Source: Bacteroidota bacterium (GTDB lineage Bacteria; Bacteroidota; Bacteroidia; M30B66). From it: a stretch of DNA of 8,307 nucleotides. The DNA lies in NCBI GenBank assembly GCA_020438185.1, contig JAGQVC010000056.1, forward strand, positions 1-8,307, read 5' to 3'. The translations under genes and the position numbers were made by a program. The notes below the pieces were generated by a model. That model ran no database searches, was not told the DNA's origin, and saw only the letters and a program-made list of their open reading frames with translations. This document shows, piece by piece, positions 1 through 6,970 of this stretch (position 1 is its first letter; each line of letters begins with the position of its first letter).

Positions 1-252
1 ATCCGGATCCAGCGAAGCTGTAAGTACTAACCTGATTTTACCCTGACGAAGCACATAGGAAACCTTATTGCGAACCCCGGTTTCGGGACCTGCATACGCA
101 ATGAGTTCGTAACCCCAGGCGCTTTGGTAGTAGTAGGATGCCTGCTTGGCGTTTCCTACATAAAATTCAACATAATCGGTGCCCAGAAGCGGAAGAAAAT
201 CCTCTGTTGAATTCTGAGCTGTTTGTGGCGTTATTTGAGATGTTGTGTCCAT
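1..252 (-). CDS. hpd: 4-hydroxyphenylpyruvate dioxygenase, N-terminal part (cut by window edge)
   Basis: This is the first 84 codons of a gene that continues past the left edge. The enzyme is a non-heme iron dioxygenase of the vicinal-oxygen-chelate fold that converts 4-hydroxyphenylpyruvate to homogentisate in tyrosine catabolism, in the cytoplasm. Reading the minus strand from the ATG at 252-250 gives an open frame. After a polar leader of about 17 residues comes DFLPLLGTDYVEFYVGNAKQ, then YYYQSAWGYELIAYAGPETG, then SYVLRQGKIRLVLT, the characteristic N-terminal domain pattern of bacterial and eukaryotic HPPD. The iron ligands lie in the missing C-terminal half and cannot be checked. The start sits 21 bases after the hmgA stop, in an A-rich stretch without a Shine-Dalgarno sequence. 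The order hmgA then hpd on one strand supports co-transcription and the assignment. Confidence 0.93.
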   Translation of the reverse strand, partial: MDTTSQITPQTAQNSTEDFLPLLGTDYVEFYVGNAKQASYYYQSAWGYELIAYAGPETGVRNKVSYVLRQGKIRLVLTASLDPD

Positions 253-273
253 TATTAATTGTTGTTTTTGGGA

Positions 274-1431
274 TTATTCAATCCATGAATTCCAATATTT
301 TCCGTCATCAATTTTGATGGCTTCTTCTGTAATCATGAGCGGCTTAAAGGTGTCAACCATTACCGCAAGCTCTTTGGTTTCTTTCTGACCAATGCTTCGT
401 TCGTAAGCACCCGGATGCGGTCCGTGCGGAATGCCAGCCGGATGCAAACTAATATGACCTGCCGCAATATCATTCCGGCTCATAAAATCACCATCAACGT
501 AATACAGAACCTCGTCAGAATCGATATTGCTATGGTTGTATGGTGCCGGAATAGCCGCCGGATGGTAATCGTACAAACGCGGAACAAACGAACAAACCAC
601 AAATGATGAGGTTTCGAAAGTCTGATGAACCGGCGGCGGCTGGTGCACACGACCTGTAATCGGCTCAAATTCATGTATGCTGAATGCATACGGGTAATTA
701 TACCCATCCCAGCCTACCACATCAAAAGGATGCGTTGCGTAAACCAGTTCGTGCAACATGTTTTGCTTTTTTACCTTCACCACAAACTCGCCTTTTTCAT
801 CGTGCGTTTCCAGGTTTGAAGGCCTTCTGATATCCCGTTCGCAGAACGGAGAATGCTCAAGCAATTGACCGAACCAGTTGCGGTACCTTTTTGGAGTGTA
901 AATCGGACTAAATGATTCCAGATAAAGAAGTCGGTTATCAGTTCCGGAAAATTCAATCTGGTAAATCATTCCACGCGGGATAATCAGATAATCTCCGTAG
1001 GAAAATTCTATGTTTCCGAGAAATGTTCTCAGCACACCGCTGCCGCGGTGGACGAAAAGCATTTCATCAGCATCGGCATTTTTGTAAAAATACTCCGTAA
1101 GCGACTTCCGCGGTGCTGCCAATCCAAGGTAAACATCGCTGTTAACCAGCAAGGCTTTTCTCGATTCCAGAAAATCATCGGCCGGAGGCACATCAAAACC
1201 AACCAGCCGGCGTGAGGTCATATTGCGGTCAACTGCTATTTTAGGACTTACATCTTTGGCTTCCCCAATCCTGCTAACCATGGTCGGTCGGTGTAACTGG
1301 TACAAAAGCGATGACATTCCGTCGAATCCTACAGTTCCGAATAGTTGTTCATAATACAATCCGCCTCCGTCTTTTGGCATAACGGTATGCCTTTTTGGGG
1401 GGATTTTTCCTAGCGAATGATAAATAGGCAT
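274..1431 (-). CDS. hmgA: homogentisate 1,2-dioxygenase
   Basis: The 385-residue cytoplasmic iron(II) dioxygenase cleaves the ring of homogentisate to maleylacetoacetate, the step after HPPD in tyrosine and phenylalanine degradation. The N-terminus (MPIYHSLGKIPPKRHT, then YYEQLFGTVGFDGMSSLLYQ at 26-45) is typical of the family and fixes the start at the ATG at 1431. A first cupin-like domain includes GDYLIIPRGMIYQIEF (146-161) and the second holds the active site. By comparison with human HGD, whose ligands are H335, E341 and H371, the likely iron ligands here are H300 (PYNH), E307 (SDEVLYY) and H336 (IPHGPHPGA). The H-to-E spacing is seven residues instead of six, so one residue is inserted in that loop or the acid ligand is D306. 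The protein is shorter than the 445-residue human enzyme. It lies directly upstream of hpd and 114 bases downstream of the hydrolase gene on the same strand. Confidence 0.95.
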   Translation of the reverse strand: MPIYHSLGKIPPKRHTVMPKDGGGLYYEQLFGTVGFDGMSSLLYQLHRPTMVSRIGEAKDVSPKIAVDRNMTSRRLVGFDVPPADDFLESRKALLVNSDVYLGLAAPRKSLTEYFYKNADADEMLFVHRGSGVLRTFLGNIEFSYGDYLIIPRGMIYQIEFSGTDNRLLYLESFSPIYTPKRYRNWFGQLLEHSPFCERDIRRPSNLETHDEKGEFVVKVKKQNMLHELVYATHPFDVVGWDGYNYPYAFSIHEFEPITGRVHQPPPVHQTFETSSFVVCSFVPRLYDYHPAAIPAPYNHSNIDSDEVLYYVDGDFMSRNDIAAGHISLHPAGIPHGPHPGAYERSIGQKETKELAVMVDTFKPLMITEEAIKIDDGKYWNSWIE

Positions 1432-1451
1432 TTAGAATTGATTTGGGGTGA

Positions 1452-1483
1452 TAAAATTAGGTCAATTTCGCCCGCTGAACAAA
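1452..1483 (-). promoter_or_regulatory. putative Bacteroidota-type promoter of hmgA-hpd
   Basis: On the minus strand a TTTG (1483-1480) is followed after 20 bases by TAATTTTA (1459-1452). This matches the Bacteroidota primary-sigma consensus TTTG / TAnnTTTG at all but the last base of the -7 box, with suitable spacing. Transcription would begin near 1448 and give a leader of roughly 15-20 bases before the hmgA ATG. The rest of the 114-base gap to the upstream gene shows no convincing terminator hairpin with a T-run. Such short AT-rich matches arise by chance, so this is a tentative call. Confidence 0.4.
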
Positions 1484-1545
1484 GATTTTAGCGCTATTTT
1501 AACAAGGCTGACCTCAGTTTATACCGATTCAAAACAAGATGATGT

Positions 1546-2184
1546 TCAGCTTAAAAACGGGTTGTATTTTTTTTCGTGTCCGATTGTGGTTGAAGGACCG
1601 TGTCCGGGATGAACTTCCGTATCGTCAGGCAATGTAAAAAGCTCATTTCGAATAGATTCAATCAGTGTTTCGTAATTACCGCCGGGTAAGTCGGTGCGGC
1701 CAATCGATTCTCTGAAAAGCACATCGCCTGCAATAACAAATTTACCCTGCTCAGAATACAGGCAAATTTCACCGGGCGAATGCCCGGGGGTAAACAAAAC
1801 CTTCAACTTCTCAGTACCGAGCTCTATTTCTGTCAAATCCTGCATGATGTATTCGGGCTCGGGCTGCGTTTCCGAATTTATCCCCCACATTTGTCCGTAA
1901 TGCGGAATTGCATCCAGCAGCGCCTTTTCGGCGCGATGTGTTTGTGGTTTCAATCCCCAGGTGCGTTCCACAAAAGGGTTTCCAAGCACATGGTCAATGT
2001 GGCAGTGTGTGTTTATCAGCCGTACCGGCCGAAGTTTCCTGCTTTCTATAAAATCCCTTAGTATTTCCTTTTCGGCCGCACTGTAACAGCCGGGATCTAT
2101 AATGATACAGTCGTTCTGATCATTCCAGACCAGCCAGGTGTTTTCCTGAAAAGGGTTAAACGTGAAAGCCTGTAGTTGAAGCAT
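1546..2184 (-). CDS. metallo-beta-lactamase-fold hydrolase, glyoxalase II-like (YcbL type)
   Basis: A 212-residue cytoplasmic protein of the metallo-beta-lactamase superfamily. Members resembling it (YcbL, glyoxalase II) hydrolyse thioesters such as S-lactoylglutathione, but the true substrate here is unknown. The full binuclear metal site is visible: THCHIDH at 59-65 (H60, H62, D64, H65), H135 in TPGHSPGE, D154 in IAGDVLF and H195 in HPGHGPST. The segment FRESIGRTDLPGG (157-169) is typical of this subfamily. The frame stays open up to an ATG at 2211, but homologues generally begin as MLxxQxFxFNPFQENT, so I place the start at the ATG at 2184. The longer version would add nine residues and cover a -7-like box. 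At about 210 residues it lacks the C-terminal substrate domain of classical glyoxalase II. It is transcribed away from the large exported-protein gene and toward hmgA, with no evident functional link to either. Confidence 0.88.
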   Translation of the reverse strand: MLQLQAFTFNPFQENTWLVWNDQNDCIIIDPGCYSAAEKEILRDFIESRKLRPVRLINTHCHIDHVLGNPFVERTWGLKPQTHRAEKALLDAIPHYGQMWGINSETQPEPEYIMQDLTEIELGTEKLKVLFTPGHSPGEICLYSEQGKFVIAGDVLFRESIGRTDLPGGNYETLIESIRNELFTLPDDTEVHPGHGPSTTIGHEKKYNPFLS

Positions 2185-2238
2185 TTGAAAAAGCCCAAAA
2201 ATAAGGGTCATTTCGTACTTTTACCACATCTGTCGTGT
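2185..2238. promoter_or_regulatory. 54-base divergent intergenic region with possible promoters on both strands
   Basis: This gap must hold the start signals for both the leftward hydrolase gene and the rightward three-gene run. On the minus strand TATTTTTG (2203-2196) fits the Bacteroidota -7 box TAnnTTTG fully, but there is no good TTTG about 20 bases upstream, and the resulting leader would be under 10 bases. On the plus strand TACTTTTA (2216-2223) fits seven of eight box positions and would also give a short leader to the ATG at 2239, again without a clear -33 element. No Shine-Dalgarno sequence is visible for either gene. Individual promoter calls are weak; that the region is regulatory follows mainly from the divergent layout. 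Confidence 0.35.
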
Positions 2239-5200
2239 ATGAAACATCGGATTCTGTTTATAGGCCTGCTGCTGCTGCATTCTGTATTGAATGCGCAGTT
2301 TTACAACGGTTCTCAAATGGAATTTGGTAAAAACCGCATTCAGTATAAACCCATCGAATGGTCGTTTTACCGCTACCAGCGGTTCGATGTGTACTTTTTC
2401 GCCGGTGGCAAGGAGCTTTCGGCTTTGGTGGCCAAAACAGCAAGCGAAAAATTGCCTGAACTAGAAGGCTGGCTCGATTACTCCATTCAGAACAGGCCGC
2501 GTTTCCTGATTTTCCAGAATCTCAGTGACCTTAAACAAACCAATGTCGGCTCGGGCTCCAACCCCTTATCGCTGGCTGGCAGCACGCAACTCGACCAGCA
2601 GAAAATTCTGCTCTTTCACAATGGTTCGGCTGTTTCGTTTAACGAACAAATCAAGGCTGGAGTAGCCGAAGCTGTTATCAACGAATTTCTTTTCGGAGCC
2701 GATTTCAGGGAACGTATCCGCAGCTCAACGCTCATGAATATTCCCGACTGGTTCAGGATGGGTTTGGTTCGTTACCTGAGCCGGCCCTGGAGCGTTGCCA
2801 ACGATGAATGGCTGCGCGAAGGCATGTTAAGTGGCAGGTATTTTAAGTTTAATCGCTTGCGCGATGAAGATGCACTTATTGCCGGCGAATCTATGTGGCA
2901 CTACATTGCCCACACTTACGGCGAAAAAGTGATTGCCGATATACTCGAAATGACCAGGGTGATGCGCAATGTGGACAACGGCTTTCAGTATGTTCTGGGC
3001 ATCGGCCTGAAAGGCGTAACCCAGGAATGGATAAATTATTACGATAAAAAATATTACCCCGGACGAAATCTTTTTGCCGGATTGCCGGAAAATTCCATTG
3101 CCAAAAAAAACAAGCGAAATCGCCTGTTCCTCAATCCCACATTCAGTAAGTCTGGCCGGTATTACAGTTTCGTTCGCAACGATTGGGGCAAAGCGATTAT
3201 TTATATCCACGATGCTCAATCCGGGAAACGCCTTGCAAGAATTAAAATGGGTAAAAGGCTTCCCGTTATTAAGGATCTGAGCTTCCCGGTGCTGGCGTGG
3301 CATCCGAACGAAGAAGTTCTGCTGTACACAGACCTTTACGAAGGCCGGCAGAGACTCAATTTTTACAACATCACTTCACGTGAAACCGACAGCAAGTTCA
3401 TTGATGATATTGGCCGAATTCACAGTATGGAAGTTTCGCCCGGTGGGAAGGAAATTGCCATGACCGGACTCAGGGACGGCTGGGTTGATTTGTTCATTTT
3501 TAATAACATCGCTAATACATTCGAGTCGCTTACAAACGATGGCTGGGACGAAGCCGGTGCCACCTGGACCGCCGACGGCGAAAGCATCATTTTTTCATCC
3601 ACCCGACCGGGTGATTCACTTAATACGGATCTGGCCTTGCGCCCCGATCTTGCTAAGAGCTACGATTTATTCAGAATTTACCCGGATTCGCGGAAGCTGG
3701 TGCGTCTAACAGAAACGCCCGGGGTAAATGAAATTCTTCCAAAAACGAATAACGCTGTCACATTTCACTACCTGAGTGATGCCAACGGAATGCGGAATAT
3801 TTACCGCGCCAGTTTCGATAGTGCGGTGGTTGCGGTTGATACCGCCATTCATTACAGGTATTTTATTCATTCAACGCCGGTTTCGGCTTCAAATGGTGGT
3901 CTCGGTAATTTTGCCCTCTCGGGCGATAAAGCACTGATTACAACTGTAAAAGCCACCAAAAACAGAATCGATCTGGTAAGCAGCAGCGAAATGCTATCCG
4001 CCGCAGGCGAAAAACTGCCGGCAGCAGAATGGTCGCCTTCGAGAAGTTTGCAACCTGAGATAAAACCCGAAAAGGAGAAAAAAGAGGACAAACCGGGTGG
4101 CACTGCCAAAGTGCGGCGGATTGTGGTATTCGGAAAAGGTGATGAGGCTGGAAACAACGATAAGCCGGAAGCAACGACGGAATCTGCTAAAACGGATTCT
4201 TTCCGCGTGAGCAGGCAAAGATTGTATGAAACTACTTATTTTCAGGATGTTGTAGATGCCCGATTCGATCGCGCGTATCTTAACCAAACCTATCAGCCAT
4301 TTAACCCGGATGGTTTCACGAACCCTTCGGTGAATGTGCTCATCAATTATGTAGTTGCCGATTTATTCGACGATTACCGGTTTAGCGGCGGGGTGAGACT
4401 TTCAGGCAATCTAACAGGGAATGAGTATCTGCTTCGTTTTTCGTCGGTTAAAAAGCGCCTCGACCACCAGTTCTTTTTTCACAGGCAAGGCCTGCAAAAC
4501 GGAACGCTGGCAACACAACGCACTATGCTGCATACGCTTGGCGGGATGGTTTCGTACCCCTTTAGCGAAGTAGCGCGGCTAAGCGGGAGCGTAAATTACC
4601 GAAACGACCGCACGGTTTATCTTTCAACCGATTTGGCGAACCTGAATCGCCCTACAGTTTTCACGCACTGGGCAATGGCGAAAGCGGAGTTTGTTTTCGA
4701 TAATACATTTCCCGAGGGTTTGAACATGTTCACCGGCACCAGACTAAAAGTCACCCTCGAGCACATTCGCCGGGTTACTCCGGAGGCTACCTCGGTAAAT
4801 GTAGCCGGATTTGATTTCAGGCAGTACGGCCGGATTACGCGCGAAATGATATGGGCGTTCAGGGCGGCCGGCGCCACTTCGTTCGGACCTTCCAAATTGC
4901 TGTTTTATCTGGGTGGAGTTGATAACTGGTTTATTCCCAAATTCGATAATTCCCTGCCGCCCGATCCCGATCAGGGCTACCTGTTGCAAACACTTGGTAC
5001 CAATATGCGCGGCTTTTATCAGAATATCCGCAATGGTTCCAGCTTCGCTGTGATGAATGCGGAAGTTCGCTGGAATTTCCTCAAATTCTTAATGAAGTAT
5101 CCCGTTAAATCTGATTTTTTCAATTCAATGCAGTTTGTTGCATTTGCCGATGTGGGCACCGCATTTACCGGTACCTCGCCTTACTCCGAAAATAACACAT

Positions 5201-5397
5201 TTAACCAGCAAACCATCGAAAGCGGCCCCATCAAAATAATACTCAAGAACCAGCGAGAGCCTGTGGTTGCCGGCTTTGGAGCAGGTTTAAGAACACGCAT
5301 TCTCGGTTATTTCGTCCGTGTGGATTACGCGCGGGGCATCGATGATGGTCAAATATTACCGCGGATTATTTATTTGTCACTTGCCAAAGATTTTTAA
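2239..5397 (+). CDS. exported protein: degenerate gluzincin-like region, TolB-like propeller, Omp85-type outer-membrane barrel
   Basis: A 1052-residue protein. The ATG at 2239 is preferred over an in-frame ATG at 2176 because it places a clean signal peptide at the N-terminus (residues 1-19, ending VLNA before QFYNG), and because the upstream extension overlaps the divergent gene. Residues about 20-280 resemble the peptidase-MA (gluzincin) layout, but the HExxH position reads AEAVI (143-147) and the downstream W-x-x-E-G reads WFRMG (171-175), so the zinc ligands appear lost. Residues about 300-580 contain PD40/TolB-like propeller blades (LAWHPNEEVLLYT, MEVSPGGKEIAMTG, ATWTADGESIIFSSTRPGD). 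A charged Lys/Glu/Pro-rich linker spans about 605-655. Residues about 670-1052 look like an Omp85-superfamily barrel, with MRGF (923-926) at the lid-loop L6 position, FVAFADVGTAF (966-976), GFGAGLRTRILGYFVRVDYA (1012-1031) and a C-terminal Phe. No POTRA domains are evident. A role in outer-membrane transport, assembly or surface display is inferred; the substrate is unknown. It is the first gene of a run and shares one base with the next start. Confidence 0.8.
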   Translation: MKHRILFIGLLLLHSVLNAQFYNGSQMEFGKNRIQYKPIEWSFYRYQRFDVYFFAGGKELSALVAKTASEKLPELEGWLDYSIQNRPRFLIFQNLSDLKQTNVGSGSNPLSLAGSTQLDQQKILLFHNGSAVSFNEQIKAGVAEAVINEFLFGADFRERIRSSTLMNIPDWFRMGLVRYLSRPWSVANDEWLREGMLSGRYFKFNRLRDEDALIAGESMWHYIAHTYGEKVIADILEMTRVMRNVDNGFQYVLGIGLKGVTQEWINYYDKKYYPGRNLFAGLPENSIAKKNKRNRLFLNPTFSKSGRYYSFVRNDWGKAIIYIHDAQSGKRLARIKMGKRLPVIKDLSFPVLAWHPNEEVLLYTDLYEGRQRLNFYNITSRETDSKFIDDIGRIHSMEVSPGGKEIAMTGLRDGWVDLFIFNNIANTFESLTNDGWDEAGATWTADGESIIFSSTRPGDSLNTDLALRPDLAKSYDLFRIYPDSRKLVRLTETPGVNEILPKTNNAVTFHYLSDANGMRNIYRASFDSAVVAVDTAIHYRYFIHSTPVSASNGGLGNFALSGDKALITTVKATKNRIDLVSSSEMLSAAGEKLPAAEWSPSRSLQPEIKPEKEKKEDKPGGTAKVRRIVVFGKGDEAGNNDKPEATTESAKTDSFRVSRQRLYETTYFQDVVDARFDRAYLNQTYQPFNPDGFTNPSVNVLINYVVADLFDDYRFSGGVRLSGNLTGNEYLLRFSSVKKRLDHQFFFHRQGLQNGTLATQRTMLHTLGGMVSYPFSEVARLSGSVNYRNDRTVYLSTDLANLNRPTVFTHWAMAKAEFVFDNTFPEGLNMFTGTRLKVTLEHIRRVTPEATSVNVAGFDFRQYGRITREMIWAFRAAGATSFGPSKLLFYLGGVDNWFIPKFDNSLPPDPDQGYLLQTLGTNMRGFYQNIRNGSSFAVMNAEVRWNFLKFLMKYPVKSDFFNSMQFVAFADVGTAFTGTSPYSENNTFNQQTIESGPIKIILKNQREPVVAGFGAGLRTRILGYFVRVDYARGIDDGQILPRIIYLSLAKDF

Positions 5398-5783
5398 TGA
5401 AAACATTCAGAAATATGGACTTAATAACGTTAATCACTTTACTGGTGATAGGACTGTTTGCCGGATTCGCAAGCGGTATGGTAGGAATTGGAGGCGGAGT
5501 TGTAATTGTGCCTGCACTGGTTTATTTCCTGCATCTCAGTCAACACGAAGCACAAGGTGTTTCCATTGGAATGCTCTTAATGCCGGTAGGTTTTCTGGCA
5601 GCATACAATTATTACAAATCAGGAAACTTCCATTTTTCATACAGTGTACTCATAGGAGTTACCTTTGTTTTAGGTGCTTTTCTTGGATCAAAAGTTTCAC
5701 TTCGAATTGACGAGGTGCTGATGAAACGCATATTTGGAATTGTCATGCTGCTTCTTTCCATCAAAATGATTTTTTCAAAATGA
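5397..5783 (+). CDS. half-length TauE/SafE family membrane protein
   Basis: A 128-residue inner-membrane protein with about four hydrophobic segments (roughly 8-26, 30-46, 54-72, 80-98) and a last one at 108-125. The glycine-rich signature GMVGIGGGVVIVPAL (27-41) and the closing GAFLGSKVSLRIDEVLMKRI region (from 93) match one repeat of the TauE/SafE (DUF81) family, whose members export sulfite, sulfonates or other organic anions. Full family members have about 250 residues and two such repeats; only one is present, so it probably dimerises if functional. The ATG at 5397 overlaps the preceding TAA by one base (TAATGA), which suggests translational coupling. A second ATG at 5415 (MDLITLIT) would give a more typical 122-residue protein and cannot be excluded. 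Its TGA overlaps the start of the amidohydrolase gene. The substrate cannot be told from sequence. Confidence 0.85.
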   Translation: MKTFRNMDLITLITLLVIGLFAGFASGMVGIGGGVVIVPALVYFLHLSQHEAQGVSIGMLLMPVGFLAAYNYYKSGNFHFSYSVLIGVTFVLGAFLGSKVSLRIDEVLMKRIFGIVMLLLSIKMIFSK

Positions 5784-6970
5784 ACGAATCTCTGAAAGAG
5801 AATATCCGGGCGGCAGCCCGAACATATTTTCCGCTTACGCGGGATATCAGAAGGCATCTGCACCGGAATCCGGAGCCTTCGTTCAGTGAATTTGAAACCT
5901 CCGCATTTCTAAAAGCCAAACTGGAAGAAGCCGGAATCCCAATTGCCGGAACCTGGGTTAAAACGGGTTTTATGGTTGAACTTAAGGGTGCAAAACCGGG
6001 AAAAACCGTTACACTGCGCGCCGATATGGATGCGCTGCCCATACAGGAAAGCAACAATACAGAATATGCTTCGCGGAATGCGGGCTGGATGCATGCCTGC
6101 GGTCACGATGTTCACAGCGCCTGCCAGATGGGGGCGATTTTTATTTTGAATGAGTTAAGAGAGCATTGGTCGGGAACCATTCGATTTGTTTTTCAGCCGG
6201 GTGAAGAAGTCCTCCCCGGCGGAGCCTCACTTATGCTCCGGGAAGGTATGTTTGAACAGTTTCCTCCTGGTAATCTTATCGCTCAGCACGTGTTTCCGGA
6301 GCTGCCGGCCGGGCATGTCGGCTTTCGGCCCGGGCAATACATGGCTTCTACCGACGAATTGCACATCACTATTCATGGAAAAGGCGGCCACGGTGCCTTG
6401 CCGCATACCACAAAAGATCCGGTTCTGGCTGCCGCTCAGGTAATTGTGGCCTTGCAGCAAATCGCTTCGCGTAAGACCAAACCGGGTGTTCACACTGTTT
6501 TGTCAATCGGGAAAGTAATTGCAAACGGAGCTACGAATGTTATTCCTGCTGAGGTTCAGCTTCAGGGAACGTTCAGAACGCTTGATGAAGAATGGCGGGC
6601 AGAAGCGCACCAATTAATCGATTCGATTGTTCAGAATACCTGCCTGGCATCCGGCGTGCGCGCCGAAATAGAAATTAGAAAAGGCTACCCGGCATTAAGT
6701 AATGATGTAGAACTAACCAAGAAATGCAAAGCTGCTGCAGAGGATTTTCTGGGTTCTGATCGTGTTCATGATCTGGATATTCGAATGACTGCCGAAGACT
6801 TCGCCTGGTTTGCTCAACGGTATCCTGCTTGTTTTTACCGTTTAGGCACGGCTTCGCCGGATGGCAAATTCACATCGGGGGTGCATACAAACACATTCGA
6901 TATTGATGAAGACGCAATGCTTACGGGCAGCGGTTTAATGGCATGGCTCGCCATTAGTGAATCACACTGA
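5780..6970 (+). CDS. M20D family amidohydrolase / peptidase (IAA-amino acid or hippurate hydrolase-like)
   Basis: A 396-residue, probably cytoplasmic, dizinc hydrolase. Family members cleave N-acyl amino acids: hippurate, indole-acetyl-amino acids, N-acetyl amino acids or N-acetyl-diaminopimelate. The opening RDIRRHLHRNPEPSFSEFET (21-40) is typical of the group. RADMDALPIQE (80-90) and HACGHDVH (105-112, metal ligands C107 and H109) are followed by FQPGEE (138-143, catalytic E142 and ligand E143) and AQHVFPELP (168-176, ligand H170). The inserted dimerisation domain carries GKGGHGALPHTTKDP (200-214). MTAEDF (336-341) and GVHTNTFDIDE (367-377, ligand H369) close the active site. All key residues are present and the length is normal for the family. 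No signal peptide is seen. The ATG overlaps the TauE/SafE stop by four bases (ATGA), implying coupled translation. The last nine bases overlap the convergent hemC-hemD gene. The precise substrate is not determinable. Confidence 0.93.
   Translation: MNESLKENIRAAARTYFPLTRDIRRHLHRNPEPSFSEFETSAFLKAKLEEAGIPIAGTWVKTGFMVELKGAKPGKTVTLRADMDALPIQESNNTEYASRNAGWMHACGHDVHSACQMGAIFILNELREHWSGTIRFVFQPGEEVLPGGASLMLREGMFEQFPPGNLIAQHVFPELPAGHVGFRPGQYMASTDELHITIHGKGGHGALPHTTKDPVLAAAQVIVALQQIASRKTKPGVHTVLSIGKVIANGATNVIPAEVQLQGTFRTLDEEWRAEAHQLIDSIVQNTCLASGVRAEIEIRKGYPALSNDVELTKKCKAAAEDFLGSDRVHDLDIRMTAEDFAWFAQRYPACFYRLGTASPDGKFTSGVHTNTFDIDEDAMLTGSGLMAWLAISESH

Noticed and set aside
1474..1550. Inverted repeat GCTGAAC / GTTCAGC flanking the gap between the hydrolase gene and hmgA
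   Set aside because: The arms are only seven bases, about 63 bases apart, with no T-run; not a credible terminator or operator without comparative support.
2176..2238. Upstream in-frame ATG extending the large exported protein by 21 residues
   Set aside because: It would bury the signal peptide behind a charged leader and overlap the start of the divergent hydrolase gene. The ATG at 2239 gives a normal signal peptide.
2827..3303. 158-codon open frame on the minus strand inside the large exported-protein gene
   Set aside because: It lies wholly opposite a well-supported coding region, its translation shows no recognisable domain, and it has no plausible start signals; it is a shadow frame.
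3867..4287. Several overlapping minus-strand open frames opposite the propeller-barrel linker
   Set aside because: They arise from the biased composition of the Lys/Glu/Pro-rich linker on the coding strand, and the translations are low-complexity without family features.
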